Assembly (NCBI RefSeq): GCF_018255755.1
Contig: NZ_CP073766.1
Coordinates: 3,782,001-3,846,000, forward strand
DNA: 64,000 bases
Direction of reading: 5' to 3'
Origin: Chitinophaga sp. HK235
GTDB lineage: Bacteria > Bacteroidota > Bacteroidia > Chitinophagales > Chitinophagaceae
This document shows, piece by piece, positions 1 to 9,501 of the stretch. The notes under the pieces were generated by a model, which was not told the DNA's origin, made no database searches, and was given only the letters and a program-made list of their open reading frames with translations. Position 1 is the stretch's first letter, and each line of letters starts with the position of its first letter. The position numbers and the translations under genes are program-made.

Positions 1-896
1 ATGGGTTGGGCCACACAGGTGATAGAAGGGCTGTGGAGGCGGAAGAGGTCGTGATCATCGAAGCTGGCCACACCTATCTGCGGGCCGATTTCCCAGCCGA
101 GGGAGCGGATACTTTCGATGCCGTAGATGCCGAGATAGTTGGTAGCAAAGAATACTGCGTCCAGGTCTTTGACGGAGGTAAGGAACTTTTTTATTTCTGT
201 GTTAAAGCCTTCGCGTTCCAGTTCGAATGGTATTTTTTTCACCTGGCTTTTGTTGAAAGGGAGATGATGATGTTTGAGGGCGGCGGTAAATCCGTCCAGG
301 CGGTCTTTCATCTGGATCTGATCGGAGGTGATGGTTACGATGGCGATCTTTTTATATCCCTGTTGAGCGAGGTGGCTGGTGACGTTGTAGGCGCCCTTGA
401 AGTTATCTACTACCACGTAGCTGGAGCTAACATTTGGCAGATAGCGGTCTACGAGGACTACTGGTTTGGAGGTAGCTTTGAGTTGTTCTATTTCCTTGTC
501 CAGGTTTTTGGTGGGGGTAACGATATAGCCGTCTACCTGGCGGTATTTCAGTACTTCCAGGAGGCCTTTTGCTTTTTCGGTATTATCTTCTGTGCTGCCA
601 TACAGTACTTTGTAGCCGTGTTTATCGGCTTCATCTTCCATGACTTTGGCGAGACTGGCGAAGAAGTTATTGGCGATATCTTCTACGATAAGGCCGATGG
701 TTTTGGTTTTTCCGGTACGAAGACCACGTGCAAGCTGGTTAGGTTTGTATTTAAGCTTAGCGGCTATTTTCTGTATTTTTTTACTAACCTGTTCGCTGAT
801 CCGTTTTTCTTTTGACTTACCGTTGAGAACAAACGAAACGGTCGTGGGAGAAACCCCTGCCTGTTTTGCGATGTCTTTAATAGAGATTCCTTTCAT
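1..896 (-). CDS. LacI-family transcriptional regulator (3' end cut by window edge)
   Basis: The minus-strand frame opens with ATG at 894-896 and stays open to base 1, giving about 298 codons; the family is normally about 335-345 residues, so only the C-terminal end is missing. Residues 3-50 form the LacI helix-turn-helix (ISIKDIAKQAGVSPTTVSFVLNG region), followed by the hinge and a periplasmic-binding-protein-like ligand domain starting at TIGLIVEDIANNFFA. Such regulators usually repress sugar-utilisation genes and release DNA on binding a sugar or sugar phosphate. The target is not visible; the next gene diverges and encodes an AraC-type regulator. The family call is firm, the ligand unknown. 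Confidence 0.9.
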   Translation of the reverse strand, partial: MKGISIKDIAKQAGVSPTTVSFVLNGKSKEKRISEQVSKKIQKIAAKLKYKPNQLARGLRTGKTKTIGLIVEDIANNFFASLAKVMEDEADKHGYKVLYGSTEDNTEKAKGLLEVLKYRQVDGYIVTPTKNLDKEIEQLKATSKPVVLVDRYLPNVSSSYVVVDNFKGAYNVTSHLAQQGYKKIAIVTITSDQIQMKDRLDGFTAALKHHHLPFNKSQVKKIPFELEREGFNTEIKKFLTSVKDLDAVFFATNYLGIYGIESIRSLGWEIGPQIGVASFDDHDLFRLHSPSITCVAQP

Positions 897-997
897 AGAC
901 AACAAATGCTATATCGATTTAGCCCTGCGTAAATTACAAAATCAAAGCTGAAATTTACATTCTTGGGTTAATTATTCCAAAAAACTTGCTAAATCTT

Positions 998-1023
998 ATA
1001 GTCCGGCATTAGCAGCGGACTAT
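998..1023. repeat. Inverted repeat between divergent regulator genes
   Basis: An 8-bp perfect inverted repeat (ATAGTCCG at 998-1005 and CGGACTAT at 1016-1023, 10-nt spacer) lies in the 261-bp gap between the LacI-type gene and the AraC-type gene. No T-run follows on either strand, so it is more likely an operator or chance hairpin than a terminator. Apart from this the gap (897-1157) is AT-rich and holds nothing else I can name. Confidence 0.3.
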
Positions 1024-1157
1024 GACATTTAAGGGTCATTTTCCCAATAATGATATTTTTTTAACCAATTTTTAATAATTTGGCAACATTCATAGGACAA
1101 TGGCAATAGTAAATAACGAATTGCCTGTATACCAGTAGTTTTAAAATTAATACTTGA

Positions 1158-2033
1158 ATGAAACCCATTCTTATTAAAGTGGGGGCTTTTGCCGATAACC
1201 AGATCACGATCATAGAGAGATGTGATCCGCATTTCAACACACCGTTTCACTTCCACCCGGAATGTGAGCTGGTGTTTGTTACGGAAAGCCACGGGAAGAG
1301 AATTGTAGGGGACAGCATTGAGAGCTTTGAGGAAGGCGATATGGTGTTTCTGGGGCCGCATATTCCCCATGTATGGTATAATGAGGAAGAATATTATAAA
1401 GGGGACGAGAACCTGAAAGCCCGTTCCGTGGTGATTTATTTTCCCAAAGACATTTTTGGGGAGAAGTTTTATGGTCTTCCAGAAACCAAAGCATTAAGTG
1501 AGCTTTTCCATCGCGCGCAGCGCGGGATGAAAATCACCGGGCCTACCTACGACAAACTGAAGCCGGAAATACTGTCACTTCCCAAAAAGGAGGGGCTCGA
1601 CCGGATCATCTCCCTGCTCAGCATTCTGAAAACATTATCGGAAACAAGGGATTGTTATTACCTGGCCAGCACTGGTTATTCCCATGCCTACAATGTAAAA
1701 GACAATCATAAGATTGATGAGGTCTTTAAATATGTGATGAACAACTTCTCCAAAGAGATCTCCCTGCAGGACGTAGCCAGCATCACGAACCTCTCCCCGC
1801 AGTCATTCTGCCGTTTCTTTAAGAACCGTACCAAAAAATCCTTTGTACAGTTCCTTAATGAGGTACGAATCGGGCATGCCTGCAAGCGCCTGACAGAAGA
1901 AGACTGGTCTATTGCAGAAATCGCCTATTCCTGTGGTTTTAAAAACCTGTCCAATTTTAACCGCTTTTTTAAAGAGATCGTTGGTAAAACGCCCAAGGAG
2001 TACAAGAACGAGCTCAGATTGAAAGAAGCATAA
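1158..2033 (+). CDS. AraC-family transcriptional regulator with N-terminal cupin
   Basis: 291 residues, usual length for the family. The N-terminal half looks like an AraC cupin sensor (residues about 15-100, with HFHPECELVFV and GDMVFLGPHIPHVW as the two beta-barrel motifs). The C-terminal ~100 residues carry two helix-turn-helix motifs (ISLQDVASITNLSPQSFCRF and IAEIAYSCGFKNLSNFNRFF) ending in the usual GKTPKEYK. It would bind DNA and respond to a small ligand, commonly a carbohydrate. It lies directly upstream of the sigma/FecR/SusCD block, which could be its target, but that is inference from position only. Confidence 0.9.
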   Translation: MKPILIKVGAFADNQITIIERCDPHFNTPFHFHPECELVFVTESHGKRIVGDSIESFEEGDMVFLGPHIPHVWYNEEEYYKGDENLKARSVVIYFPKDIFGEKFYGLPETKALSELFHRAQRGMKITGPTYDKLKPEILSLPKKEGLDRIISLLSILKTLSETRDCYYLASTGYSHAYNVKDNHKIDEVFKYVMNNFSKEISLQDVASITNLSPQSFCRFFKNRTKKSFVQFLNEVRIGHACKRLTEEDWSIAEIAYSCGFKNLSNFNRFFKEIVGKTPKEYKNELRLKEA

Positions 2034-2123
2034 CCTGCAACGATACCGCACGTACGAATAACGCTTAAAATTCAGCCGGCAAAAAATCGAAATAATCAGA
2101 ATATTCTTCTTACTTTCATTCAT

Positions 2124-2163
2124 TGTAATTCAACCAAAACATCTAATCGCTACTGTAATTCAA
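2124..2163 (+). promoter_or_regulatory. Pair of 10-bp direct repeats upstream of the sigma factor gene
   Basis: TGTAATTCAA occurs at 2124-2133 and again at 2154-2163, a start-to-start distance of 30 bp (about three helical turns). The second copy ends on the A of the sigma-factor ATG. Regularly phased direct repeats are the usual form of AraC-type binding sites, and an AraC-type gene ends just upstream, but no binding is shown. Confidence 0.3.
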
Positions 2164-2753
2164 TGTTCAGCAGTTATTCAGATACCCAGTTAGTATCACT
2201 GTTAAAAAGTGATGACAATGCCGCCTTCAATGCCATCTATGAACGCTACAGTAAAATGTTGTATCTCTTTATTTACAGCAAACTGGAAGCCGGAGAGCTG
2301 AGTAAGGATGTGTTGCAGGATCTGTTTGTTTCCCTTTGGGAGAAACGTCATTCCCTTGTACTGAAAGAGTCGCTGAAATCATACCTATACCAGGCAGCCC
2401 GGCACAAGATCATTGATATCTACCGGAAAAATGCCACGTATCGCAAGTACCTGCAGCAGCTTATTGAACATTTTGATGCACAGCCCCATGCCATTGATGA
2501 AGCGGTTGACTACAAAGCCAGGGCACAGGACCTGTTTGAAGCCATCAACCACCTGCCGGAGAAGATGAAGGAAATATTTATGCTGAGCAGGTTCGAAAAT
2601 CTTTCCATAGAACAGATATCCACCCACCTCGGCCTTTCCCAGCAAACAGTAAAGAACCAGATCACCAAAGCATTAAAGATATTACGGGCCAACTATGCGC
2701 AAACTGATAAGATATTGCTCGTTATCTCCCTGGTTTTCATGGCCAACCGGTAA
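2163..2753 (+). CDS. ECF-type RNA polymerase sigma-70 factor (Bacteroidota FecI-like)
   Basis: 196 residues with sigma region 2 at about 10-90 (YSKMLYLFIYSKL, LQDLFVSLWEKR, SYLYQAARHKIIDIYRK) and region 4 at about 125-180 (LPEKMKEIFMLSRFENLSI, then the HTH QISTHLGLSQQTVKNQI). It would direct RNA polymerase to the neighbouring SusC/SusD operon when released by the FecR-type partner encoded next door. This arrangement of ECF sigma, FecR, STN-containing SusC is a standard trans-envelope signalling unit in Bacteroidota. The C-terminus ends in a hydrophobic stretch (ILLVISLVFMA), seen in many such sigma factors from this phylum. Confidence 0.93.
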   Translation: MFSSYSDTQLVSLLKSDDNAAFNAIYERYSKMLYLFIYSKLEAGELSKDVLQDLFVSLWEKRHSLVLKESLKSYLYQAARHKIIDIYRKNATYRKYLQQLIEHFDAQPHAIDEAVDYKARAQDLFEAINHLPEKMKEIFMLSRFENLSIEQISTHLGLSQQTVKNQITKALKILRANYAQTDKILLVISLVFMANR

Positions 2754-2831
2754 TTTCCTTAAAATTTTCTCTATTGCGATGGTACTTTTTCCACGTTATT
2801 ACGACTTATCATCATCCAAAAACGCTATCAG

Positions 2832-3845
2832 GTGGACACAGAACAGATAAAAATATTGCTGGAGCGATATCAACAGGGGAGCTGCTCACCGGAGGAAGCG
2901 AATATCATAGAACAGTGGTTTGAGCAGATCAACAGCCGCCAGTCTACCCTGGTAGACGAAACTGCGCTGGATCTGCAGCTGGATGAAGTGAAACAGCGGA
3001 TCCATGAACAGATTACACCGGCACCCCGTGTACGCCGCATGCGGCCATGGCTGTTGGCGTCTGCAGCTGCAGCAGTTGTACTGCTCGCCGCCGGACTGTT
3101 CTGGTTTAACAGTCAGCATCAATCCACCGTCAACCTGCCGATCACGCAACTACCCATCACCGGCAGCAACCGTGTGGTAAAGGATGGTTTTGTAGAAATA
3201 ACCACACCCAAAGGACATCAGGAAAATATAAAACTGGATGATGGCAGCACCATCAGCCTTAATGCCAACAGTAAACTACGCTACCCTGAACATTTCGGTC
3301 CGGACGAAAGAAGTATATACCTCGATGAAGGAGAAGCCCTTTTTAACGCCGCCCCCGATGCGAACCGGCATTTTGTAGTACGCACCGCTGAAATAGCCAC
3401 CACTGCACTGGGCACCACCTTCAACATCCGGGCCTACAACGCGGAAAATAAAGTGACTGTAGCCCTGCTCACCGGTAAAGTAAAAGTGGACCAGCTGCAC
3501 AACAGCCAGGCTAACAACTCCCTGATACTGATGCCCAGCGAACAGATCAGCTACGACCGGCAACTGCTTAGTCTGATCAAAACCTCTTTTAGCAAAGCTG
3601 ATGAGGTGACCGCCTGGAAACAGGGATACCTCGTTTTCAAAGACGCACCCTATATCGAACTCATGACCGGTATCGAAAATCGTTACGGCGTGACCGTTAT
3701 TAATGAAAGCAGTAAGACAGCCTGGAACTATACCGGTAATTTCAGAAATGAAAGCCTTGCGGAAGTAATGGACATTATTTGTATCGCCAAATCATTAACA
3801 TATACCATTAAAAACGACACCGTTTATCTTGTAAATAAAAAATAG
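2832..3845 (+). CDS. FecR-family anti-sigma factor
   Basis: 337 residues; the start is a GTG at 2832, as no ATG precedes the recognisable N-terminus. Residues about 1-75 form the cytoplasmic sigma-binding part (YQQGSCSPEEANIIEQWFEQ), a single transmembrane segment spans about 72-92 (PWLLASAAAAVVLLAAGLFWF), and the periplasmic part contains the FecR domain (TPKGHQENIKLDDGSTISLN through TTALGTTFNIRAY) and the C-terminal DUF4974 region (FKDAPYIELMTGIENRYGV). It should hold the sigma factor encoded upstream inactive until the STN domain of the adjacent SusC signals substrate. It ends 5 bp before that SusC gene. Confidence 0.93.
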   Translation: MDTEQIKILLERYQQGSCSPEEANIIEQWFEQINSRQSTLVDETALDLQLDEVKQRIHEQITPAPRVRRMRPWLLASAAAAVVLLAAGLFWFNSQHQSTVNLPITQLPITGSNRVVKDGFVEITTPKGHQENIKLDDGSTISLNANSKLRYPEHFGPDERSIYLDEGEALFNAAPDANRHFVVRTAEIATTALGTTFNIRAYNAENKVTVALLTGKVKVDQLHNSQANNSLILMPSEQISYDRQLLSLIKTSFSKADEVTAWKQGYLVFKDAPYIELMTGIENRYGVTVINESSKTAWNYTGNFRNESLAEVMDIICIAKSLTYTIKNDTVYLVNKK

Positions 3846-3850
3846 CTCAT

Positions 3851-6800
3851 ATGAGGGTAAAGCCTTGTCCCATGAAATGGTTTATATCCATGGGGCTAAT
3901 GCTGACATTGCTGCTGTCCGGTAGCTTAAAAACCCTGAGTAGCGCCATCATACAGACACAGTATCCGCCATCAACAATTGTTGTCAGTATCCAGGTCAAA
4001 AACAAAAACCTGGAAGACGTTATGGCCGAAATATCGGCCATAACCGGGCTGAACTTCCATTACGACAAAACTGATCTTAACCTGAAAAAAAAGGTTACGC
4101 TCAACTGCACCAAAACACCGATCGAAGAAGTTCTGGCGTTGTTATCAGCACAAACCGGATTGAAGTTTACCCGCGTCAACAACAAAATTATTGTAGGTGC
4201 TGATACCGAATCCGGAGAAGCTCAGACTGTTGACCTATTAAAGCACGTTTCACTTGAAAGACAAATCACCGGAATCGTACGCGATAATAAAGGCACGCCA
4301 CTACAGGGAGTAACCGTTAAAATCAGGAACAGCAATAAAGGAACGCAGACAGACGCCGACGCTGGCTTTAACATAGCCGCCAGCCCTGGCGATGTACTGC
4401 TTTTCAGCTATGTGGGATATCTCCCCCGCGAAGTGACCATTGGCACAGACAGCGAACTCTCCATCATACTGATCGAAAATATCAAAGCACTGGGCGAACT
4501 GGTGGTAACCGCCATGGGCATACAGAAAAAGTCGAGGGAACTGCCCTACTCCACCCAGCAGCTGGACGGAGATGACGCTTCCCTCGTTAAAGACGCCAGC
4601 TTCATGAACAGCATCAGCGGTAAAGCCGCCGGTGTATCTATCACCCGCAGCGCCTCCGGTATAGGCGGCTCCGTTAGGGTAGTACTGCGTGGTAATAAAT
4701 CTACCCGCGAAAACCAGCCCCTCTACATCGTAGACGGCGTACCCTATGCCAACTACACACCCGCCCAACCCACTGATGTATGGGGCCAGGCCAACAATAT
4801 CATCGGTGCCTGCGGCCGTGACGGCGGTGATGGCATCTCCAATATCAACCCCGACGATATCGAAAGCATCAGCATACTCAAAGGCGCCTCCGCCGCCGCC
4901 CTGTACGGCAGCCAGGCTGCCAACGGCGTGATCCTCATCACCACCAAAAAAGGGAAACCAGGCAAAAACCGTATAGACGTGGCCTCCGACTTCACCATCG
5001 AAAGGCCCTCCCTCCTGCCTAAACTCCAATACCGCTACGGACAAACAGATCCCCCCGGCAATGATATGGTAGGCACGCCCAAACCCGGTTCTATCGGCAG
5101 CTGGGGCTCGCCCGTCAATGTACCGGACCATGTAAAGGATTTCTATAACACCGGTACTACCTGGACCAACACCGTCTCTTTCAGTGGTGGCACTGAAACT
5201 GCCCAGAGCTACTTTTCATATTCCAACACCACCAATAAAGGCATCCTGCCAACCAGTAAGTTCAACCGGCATACCATCAACTTCCGGGAAACACTCAAGC
5301 TGCTCAACGACAAACTGATCATGGATGCCAACGTGTCTTTCCTGGCGCAGTCTACCCTCAACCGCCTTTCTTCCGGACTGTACTATAGCCCTATCTCCGG
5401 ACTGTATACCTTCCCCCGCGGCCTGGATTTCAGCGCCTATAAAAACGGATTTGAATACTATGACACCACCCGCAACCTGTATATGCAGAACTGGTGGAAC
5501 ATCCGCAGCGATAAAGGCTGGATAGGACAAGACGATCAGCAGAATCCCATGTGGGCCTTGTTACGCAACCGGCGTATCGACTCCCGTTACCGCGGCATGG
5601 CTTCTCTCTCCCTCAGCTATCAGCTCAACAACTGGCTGTCCCTCAAAGGACGCGGCAGCTTTGATAAATCCATGGACCAGTATGAACTGGAAGCCTATGC
5701 CGGCACACAGATCGTACTGTCAGGCGTCAACGGCCGCTATACTTTCGAAAGGGAATTCAACACCCAGCTGTATGCCGACATGATGGTCAACGGCAGCGGG
5801 AAAGTAACTTCATGGCTGCATATGGCCGGCAATCTGGGCATCAGCATCACCGATATTAAAGCCCACGAAAGAACATACAACGGTGCCAATCCCAATGCCC
5901 CACCAGGGCTGATCTATCCCAACAAATTCTCTGTATACAATATCAACGATAAATCACTGGACGCACAACATAATGTAGAACAGAAACAGCTGCAGGCCGT
6001 ATTCGGCAATGCCCAGCTGGGCTTCAAAAACTACCTGTTTCTCGACCTGACCGGCCGTAATGACTGGTCCAGCACCTTTGCGTTTACACCCACACTCAGA
6101 AAAGGATACTTTTATTACTCCGCCGGCCTGTCTGCTGTATGGTCCGATATGTTTAAACTGCCCGCAGCCATCAACCAGCTGCGTACCCGGATCTCCTACG
6201 CCAAAGTAGGCAACGATATCGCCAGTTATTCCTCCAACCCGGCTCCCTTTACCATGCGGACTATCGCAGGCGTCAGCAGGGTGGTACTCAACCAACGTAC
6301 CCCCTACCCCGGCATATCCCTGGAACCGGAAGACAACCGCTCCCTGGAAGCCGGCATCGAAGCCCACCTCTTTGACAACCGCTTCAATGCAGACATTACC
6401 GTCTATAAAAACAATAACTACAAACAATATATGGAAGTGCCCGCCCCTCCGGGGTCAGGGTTTACCACCTACTACCTCAATATGGGCAACATCCAGAATG
6501 TAGGGATGGAAGCCTCTGTAACGGTAATACCTATACGTCAAAAGAATTTCAGCTGGAACAGCACCATCAACTTCTCCTTCAACCGCAACAAGGTATTACA
6601 GCTGAGCAATAACAACATTGCCGGCGCCGATACCAGCAACCGTTTCAGCCTGACAGACTTTGGCGTAAACATGTTTGGTTCGTTTATCCGTGAAGGTGAT
6701 TCCTGGGGAGATATCTATTCCAACAAGGAGCTTAAACGCAATGATAAAGGTCAGATTATAGTAGATGATCAGGGTAAACCCAGTACCACTACCAGCTTCA

Positions 6801-7336
6801 AAAAAGTAGGCAACCCCAATCCCGATTTCATGCTGGGCTGGAACAACAGCATCTATTATCGTAACCTGACCTTCAGCTTCCTGATAGACGGCCATTTCGG
6901 TGGTAAAGTCATGAGCGTCACACAGGCCATACTGGATGGATATGGTGTCAGCGAAGTGACTGCCAGAGCCAGAGACAACGGCGGCGTACTCCTCAACACC
7001 GTCACCGACGACAACGTACCGTATACCAGGAAGGTCAGTGCGCAGGATTATTATACCATCATCGGCGGCAGGTCGGGCATTGGTGAAATGTATATGTATG
7101 ACGCCACCAACATACGCCTGCGGGAACTCAGTCTCAGTTACCTCATCCCGCTGAAATGGAAATGGATTAAGAATGTACGCGCCGGCATCATTGGAAGAAA
7201 CCTTTTCTTTTTTTACCTCAACGCCCCGTTTGACCCTGAAGTGTCTATGGGCGCAGGCAACGGACTGCTGGGCGTAGATGTATTTGGATTACCGCCTGTA
7301 CGCAGTATGGGCCTGAACCTCAAATTCGGATTCTAA
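3851..7336 (+). CDS. SusC/RagA-type TonB-dependent outer-membrane transporter with STN domain
   Basis: 1161 residues. In order: N-terminal signal segment, an STN domain at about 45-115 (LEDVMAEISAITGLNFHYD ... VTLNCTKTPIEEVLALLS), a carboxypeptidase-D-like regulatory domain at about 135-210 (ITGIVRDNKGTPLQGVTV), a plug at about 220-360 (SISGKAAGVSITR, LYIVDGVPY, GASAAALYGSQAANGVILIT) and a 22-strand barrel ending in an aromatic residue (LNLKFGF). It imports a large ligand together with the SusD encoded next, powered by TonB. The STN domain is the contact site for FecR, which sits just upstream. The ligand cannot be told from the sequence; RagA-like members take oligopeptides, SusC takes glycans. 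Confidence 0.95.
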   Translation: MRVKPCPMKWFISMGLMLTLLLSGSLKTLSSAIIQTQYPPSTIVVSIQVKNKNLEDVMAEISAITGLNFHYDKTDLNLKKKVTLNCTKTPIEEVLALLSAQTGLKFTRVNNKIIVGADTESGEAQTVDLLKHVSLERQITGIVRDNKGTPLQGVTVKIRNSNKGTQTDADAGFNIAASPGDVLLFSYVGYLPREVTIGTDSELSIILIENIKALGELVVTAMGIQKKSRELPYSTQQLDGDDASLVKDASFMNSISGKAAGVSITRSASGIGGSVRVVLRGNKSTRENQPLYIVDGVPYANYTPAQPTDVWGQANNIIGACGRDGGDGISNINPDDIESISILKGASAAALYGSQAANGVILITTKKGKPGKNRIDVASDFTIERPSLLPKLQYRYGQTDPPGNDMVGTPKPGSIGSWGSPVNVPDHVKDFYNTGTTWTNTVSFSGGTETAQSYFSYSNTTNKGILPTSKFNRHTINFRETLKLLNDKLIMDANVSFLAQSTLNRLSSGLYYSPISGLYTFPRGLDFSAYKNGFEYYDTTRNLYMQNWWNIRSDKGWIGQDDQQNPMWALLRNRRIDSRYRGMASLSLSYQLNNWLSLKGRGSFDKSMDQYELEAYAGTQIVLSGVNGRYTFEREFNTQLYADMMVNGSGKVTSWLHMAGNLGISITDIKAHERTYNGANPNAPPGLIYPNKFSVYNINDKSLDAQHNVEQKQLQAVFGNAQLGFKNYLFLDLTGRNDWSSTFAFTPTLRKGYFYYSAGLSAVWSDMFKLPAAINQLRTRISYAKVGNDIASYSSNPAPFTMRTIAGVSRVVLNQRTPYPGISLEPEDNRSLEAGIEAHLFDNRFNADITVYKNNNYKQYMEVPAPPGSGFTTYYLNMGNIQNVGMEASVTVIPIRQKNFSWNSTINFSFNRNKVLQLSNNNIAGADTSNRFSLTDFGVNMFGSFIREGDSWGDIYSNKELKRNDKGQIIVDDQGKPSTTTSFKKVGNPNPDFMLGWNNSIYYRNLTFSFLIDGHFGGKVMSVTQAILDGYGVSEVTARARDNGGVLLNTVTDDNVPYTRKVSAQDYYTIIGGRSGIGEMYMYDATNIRLRELSLSYLIPLKWKWIKNVRAGIIGRNLFFFYLNAPFDPEVSMGAGNGLLGVDVFGLPPVRSMGLNLKFGF

Positions 7337-7348
7337 AACCACGCACCC

Positions 7349-8929
7349 ATGAAAAAACGGACTTTACACATGCTGCTCGTTATCGCCACCGTCCTGCTGA
7401 GCAGTGGCTGTACCGGGAAATTCATCGACATCAATAAAAACCCTTACGACTTCGGAGAAGATGAGCTGAAAGGAGATTTCCAGCTGATGGGCGCACCTAT
7501 GTCGCAGGCCCAGCTGCACCTCCTGCGCTACAACGACCCTCCCACCGCACAACTGCAGCAGAACCTGAATGCAGATATATTTTCCGGTTATATGATGTCG
7601 CCCACCCCTTTTGAAGGTAATATCAACAATACCAATTACGGACTGCTGTATTACTGGAACAACCATCCCTGGAACGAGGCCTACAACTGGGTATTCAAAG
7701 CCTGTGCCTTCACCCAGGAAAAAGCCAGAGGTAAGTACCCTGATTTTTATGCCTGGGCCCAGATCATGAAAGTAGAAGCCATGCATCGCATCAGCGATAT
7801 CTTCGGTCCTATTATATACACTCATTTCAGTAACATTAACGAGGATAAAAGCCTGGATTACGACTCCCAGCAGGAGGCTTATTATGCGTTTTTCAAAGAT
7901 CTTGACAGCGGTATCACGACGCTGACCAATTATGTCAACAGTGGCGCCACACAGCGTTTTCAGTCTTTTGACCTTGTATATAAAGGAGATTATGTCCAAT
8001 GGATAAAATTTGCCAACACCCTGCGGTTAAGGCTGGCGATCCGTATCTCGGGAGTAGACAAAGACAAAGCCCGCGCTGAAGGCGAAGCTGCTCTGAAACA
8101 TCCTATGGGCTTACTACAGGACAGCAAAGACAATTTTTCAGTAGACATCTCTCCTGTCACCCATCCGTTGAACATCATGTGTTATACCTGGGCCGACCTG
8201 CGTATGAGTGCGCCCATGGAGTCTATACTGACTGGTTTAAAAGACCCGCGCCTGCCGAAATATTTTGTACATACCGATGAGGGGCCTACTGTATACCGTG
8301 GTATTCGCAACGGCATCCGTATTTCAGCCAAGGAACAGTATTCCGGCTTTTCGCTGCTGGTACGGCTGGAAAATAAAATCCAGTACATGACCGCAGCCGA
8401 AGCCTGGTTCCTGAAAGCAGAAGCAGCCCTTAATGGCTGGGAAGGCGCCGGCACCGCCGCCTATAATTATGAAAAAGGTATCAGCACTTCTTTCGCCCAA
8501 TACGGACTAACTAACGTTGACGACTATATTAATAACAACACTAACAAGGCCAAACCTTACATAGATCCTAACAATCCTGTCAACAATGTTTCTGCCGGCA
8601 GCCAACATTTGAGCACCATCACCATCAAATGGCAGGAAGAGGCATCAGCAGAAGAGAAACTGGAACGTATCATCACCCAGAAATGGATTGCCATGTTTCC
8701 CGAAGGACAGGAAGCCTGGAGTGAATTCAGACGTACGGGTTATCCCAAACTGTTTCCCGTAGTGATCAACAACAGTAACCTTACGATCAGCAGCGAAAAA
8801 TTCATCCGCCGCCTCCCTATGCCACAGATAGAACAGGTCACCAATCCCAAAGCCCTCGCCAAAGCCGTCAAAACACTGAACGGCCCGGATAACGGAGGGA
8901 CACGATTATGGTGGGATACCAAACCATGA
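7349..8929 (+). CDS. SusD/RagB-type outer-membrane lipoprotein (SusD_2 group)
   Basis: 526 residues, starting 12 bp after the SusC gene. A lipoprotein signal ends at SSGCTGK. Motifs shared with the second SusD in the window are QQNLNADIFSGYMM, KVEAMHRISDIFGPI, FANTLRLRLAIRISGVD, a MESILTGLKDPRLPKYF segment and GQEAWSEFRRTGYPKLFPV near the C-terminus, typical of the SusD_2 group with its TPR-like helices. It should form the extracellular lid on the SusC barrel and bind the ligand. A strong terminator follows about 80 bp downstream, closing the sigma/FecR/SusC/SusD unit. Confidence 0.93.
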   Translation: MKKRTLHMLLVIATVLLSSGCTGKFIDINKNPYDFGEDELKGDFQLMGAPMSQAQLHLLRYNDPPTAQLQQNLNADIFSGYMMSPTPFEGNINNTNYGLLYYWNNHPWNEAYNWVFKACAFTQEKARGKYPDFYAWAQIMKVEAMHRISDIFGPIIYTHFSNINEDKSLDYDSQQEAYYAFFKDLDSGITTLTNYVNSGATQRFQSFDLVYKGDYVQWIKFANTLRLRLAIRISGVDKDKARAEGEAALKHPMGLLQDSKDNFSVDISPVTHPLNIMCYTWADLRMSAPMESILTGLKDPRLPKYFVHTDEGPTVYRGIRNGIRISAKEQYSGFSLLVRLENKIQYMTAAEAWFLKAEAALNGWEGAGTAAYNYEKGISTSFAQYGLTNVDDYINNNTNKAKPYIDPNNPVNNVSAGSQHLSTITIKWQEEASAEEKLERIITQKWIAMFPEGQEAWSEFRRTGYPKLFPVVINNSNLTISSEKFIRRLPMPQIEQVTNPKALAKAVKTLNGPDNGGTRLWWDTKP

Positions 8930-9007
8930 ACTGTGATGACTGGTATTGTTTACTATGATGAGTGCTGATGCTCCTGATAAGCGAAGATTAACATATTAAT
9001 AAATGCA

Positions 9008-9042
9008 ACACCCATTAACTTTTCGTTAATGGGTGTTTTTTT
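9008..9042 (+). terminator. Rho-independent terminator after first SusCD unit
   Basis: A 12-bp perfect stem (ACACCCATTAAC at 9008-9019 with GTTAATGGGTGT at 9025-9036, loop TTTTC) runs directly into a T-tract. It lies 78 bp after the first SusD stop codon. Confidence 0.9.
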
Positions 9043-9501
9043 GGGAAGATCTGACAAGATCATTTATCATAATCATCATATCCATCAAAAAAAAATTACA
9101 GTGATATAGTACTATTGATCACATCGCACGACATCTTACCTGTAGCGCCTTTCATGGCGTATCCAAATGAAAACAACAAAATAACAAAACAGCAAAATAA
9201 CAAGCAGCAACGGAGGAGTATCATTCAAAATAAAAATTTCATGTAAGAAAAACAGGCACGAAAAAGTCTGACGGAATCGACCTGAAAAGCAGGATTGTAT
9301 CTCCGGAGGGATACCTGTGCAAACAAACCACGTTTATTTATTAAAAAACGAGTGGTAAAGGATGGCTTGCGCCATGCTAATGGAGATACTTTTTCCATAG
9401 AGCACGTGATAGCAGCTTGTATCAGCCAGGCACGCGATACATACAGTCAGATCTTATCCACAACATTTAAATACCAATTATTAACCAAAAAAAAGGCAAG
9501 T
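9043..9501. other. Leader region of the second SusC gene, no gene recognised
   Basis: This 459-bp stretch separates the first SusCD terminator from the second SusC start. It holds an A-rich iterated segment at about 9165-9210 in which CAAAATAACAA recurs with a 16-nt period (9177-9187 and 9193-9203) and a small dyad at about 9296-9313 (GTATC/GATAC around CTCCGGAG). I found no good match to the TTTG-N19-TAnnTTTG promoter. An open frame here runs into the SusC gene but has no coding character upstream of 9502. Confidence 0.4.

Noticed and set aside
9165..9210. Possible CRISPR-like repeat
   Set aside because: Only two 11-nt A-rich units with a 16-nt period; no spacers or further repeats, so it is low-complexity sequence.
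9295..9501. N-terminal extension of the second SusC by 69 codons
   Set aside because: The extra residues are not signal-peptide-like and precede a clean signal peptide starting at 9502.
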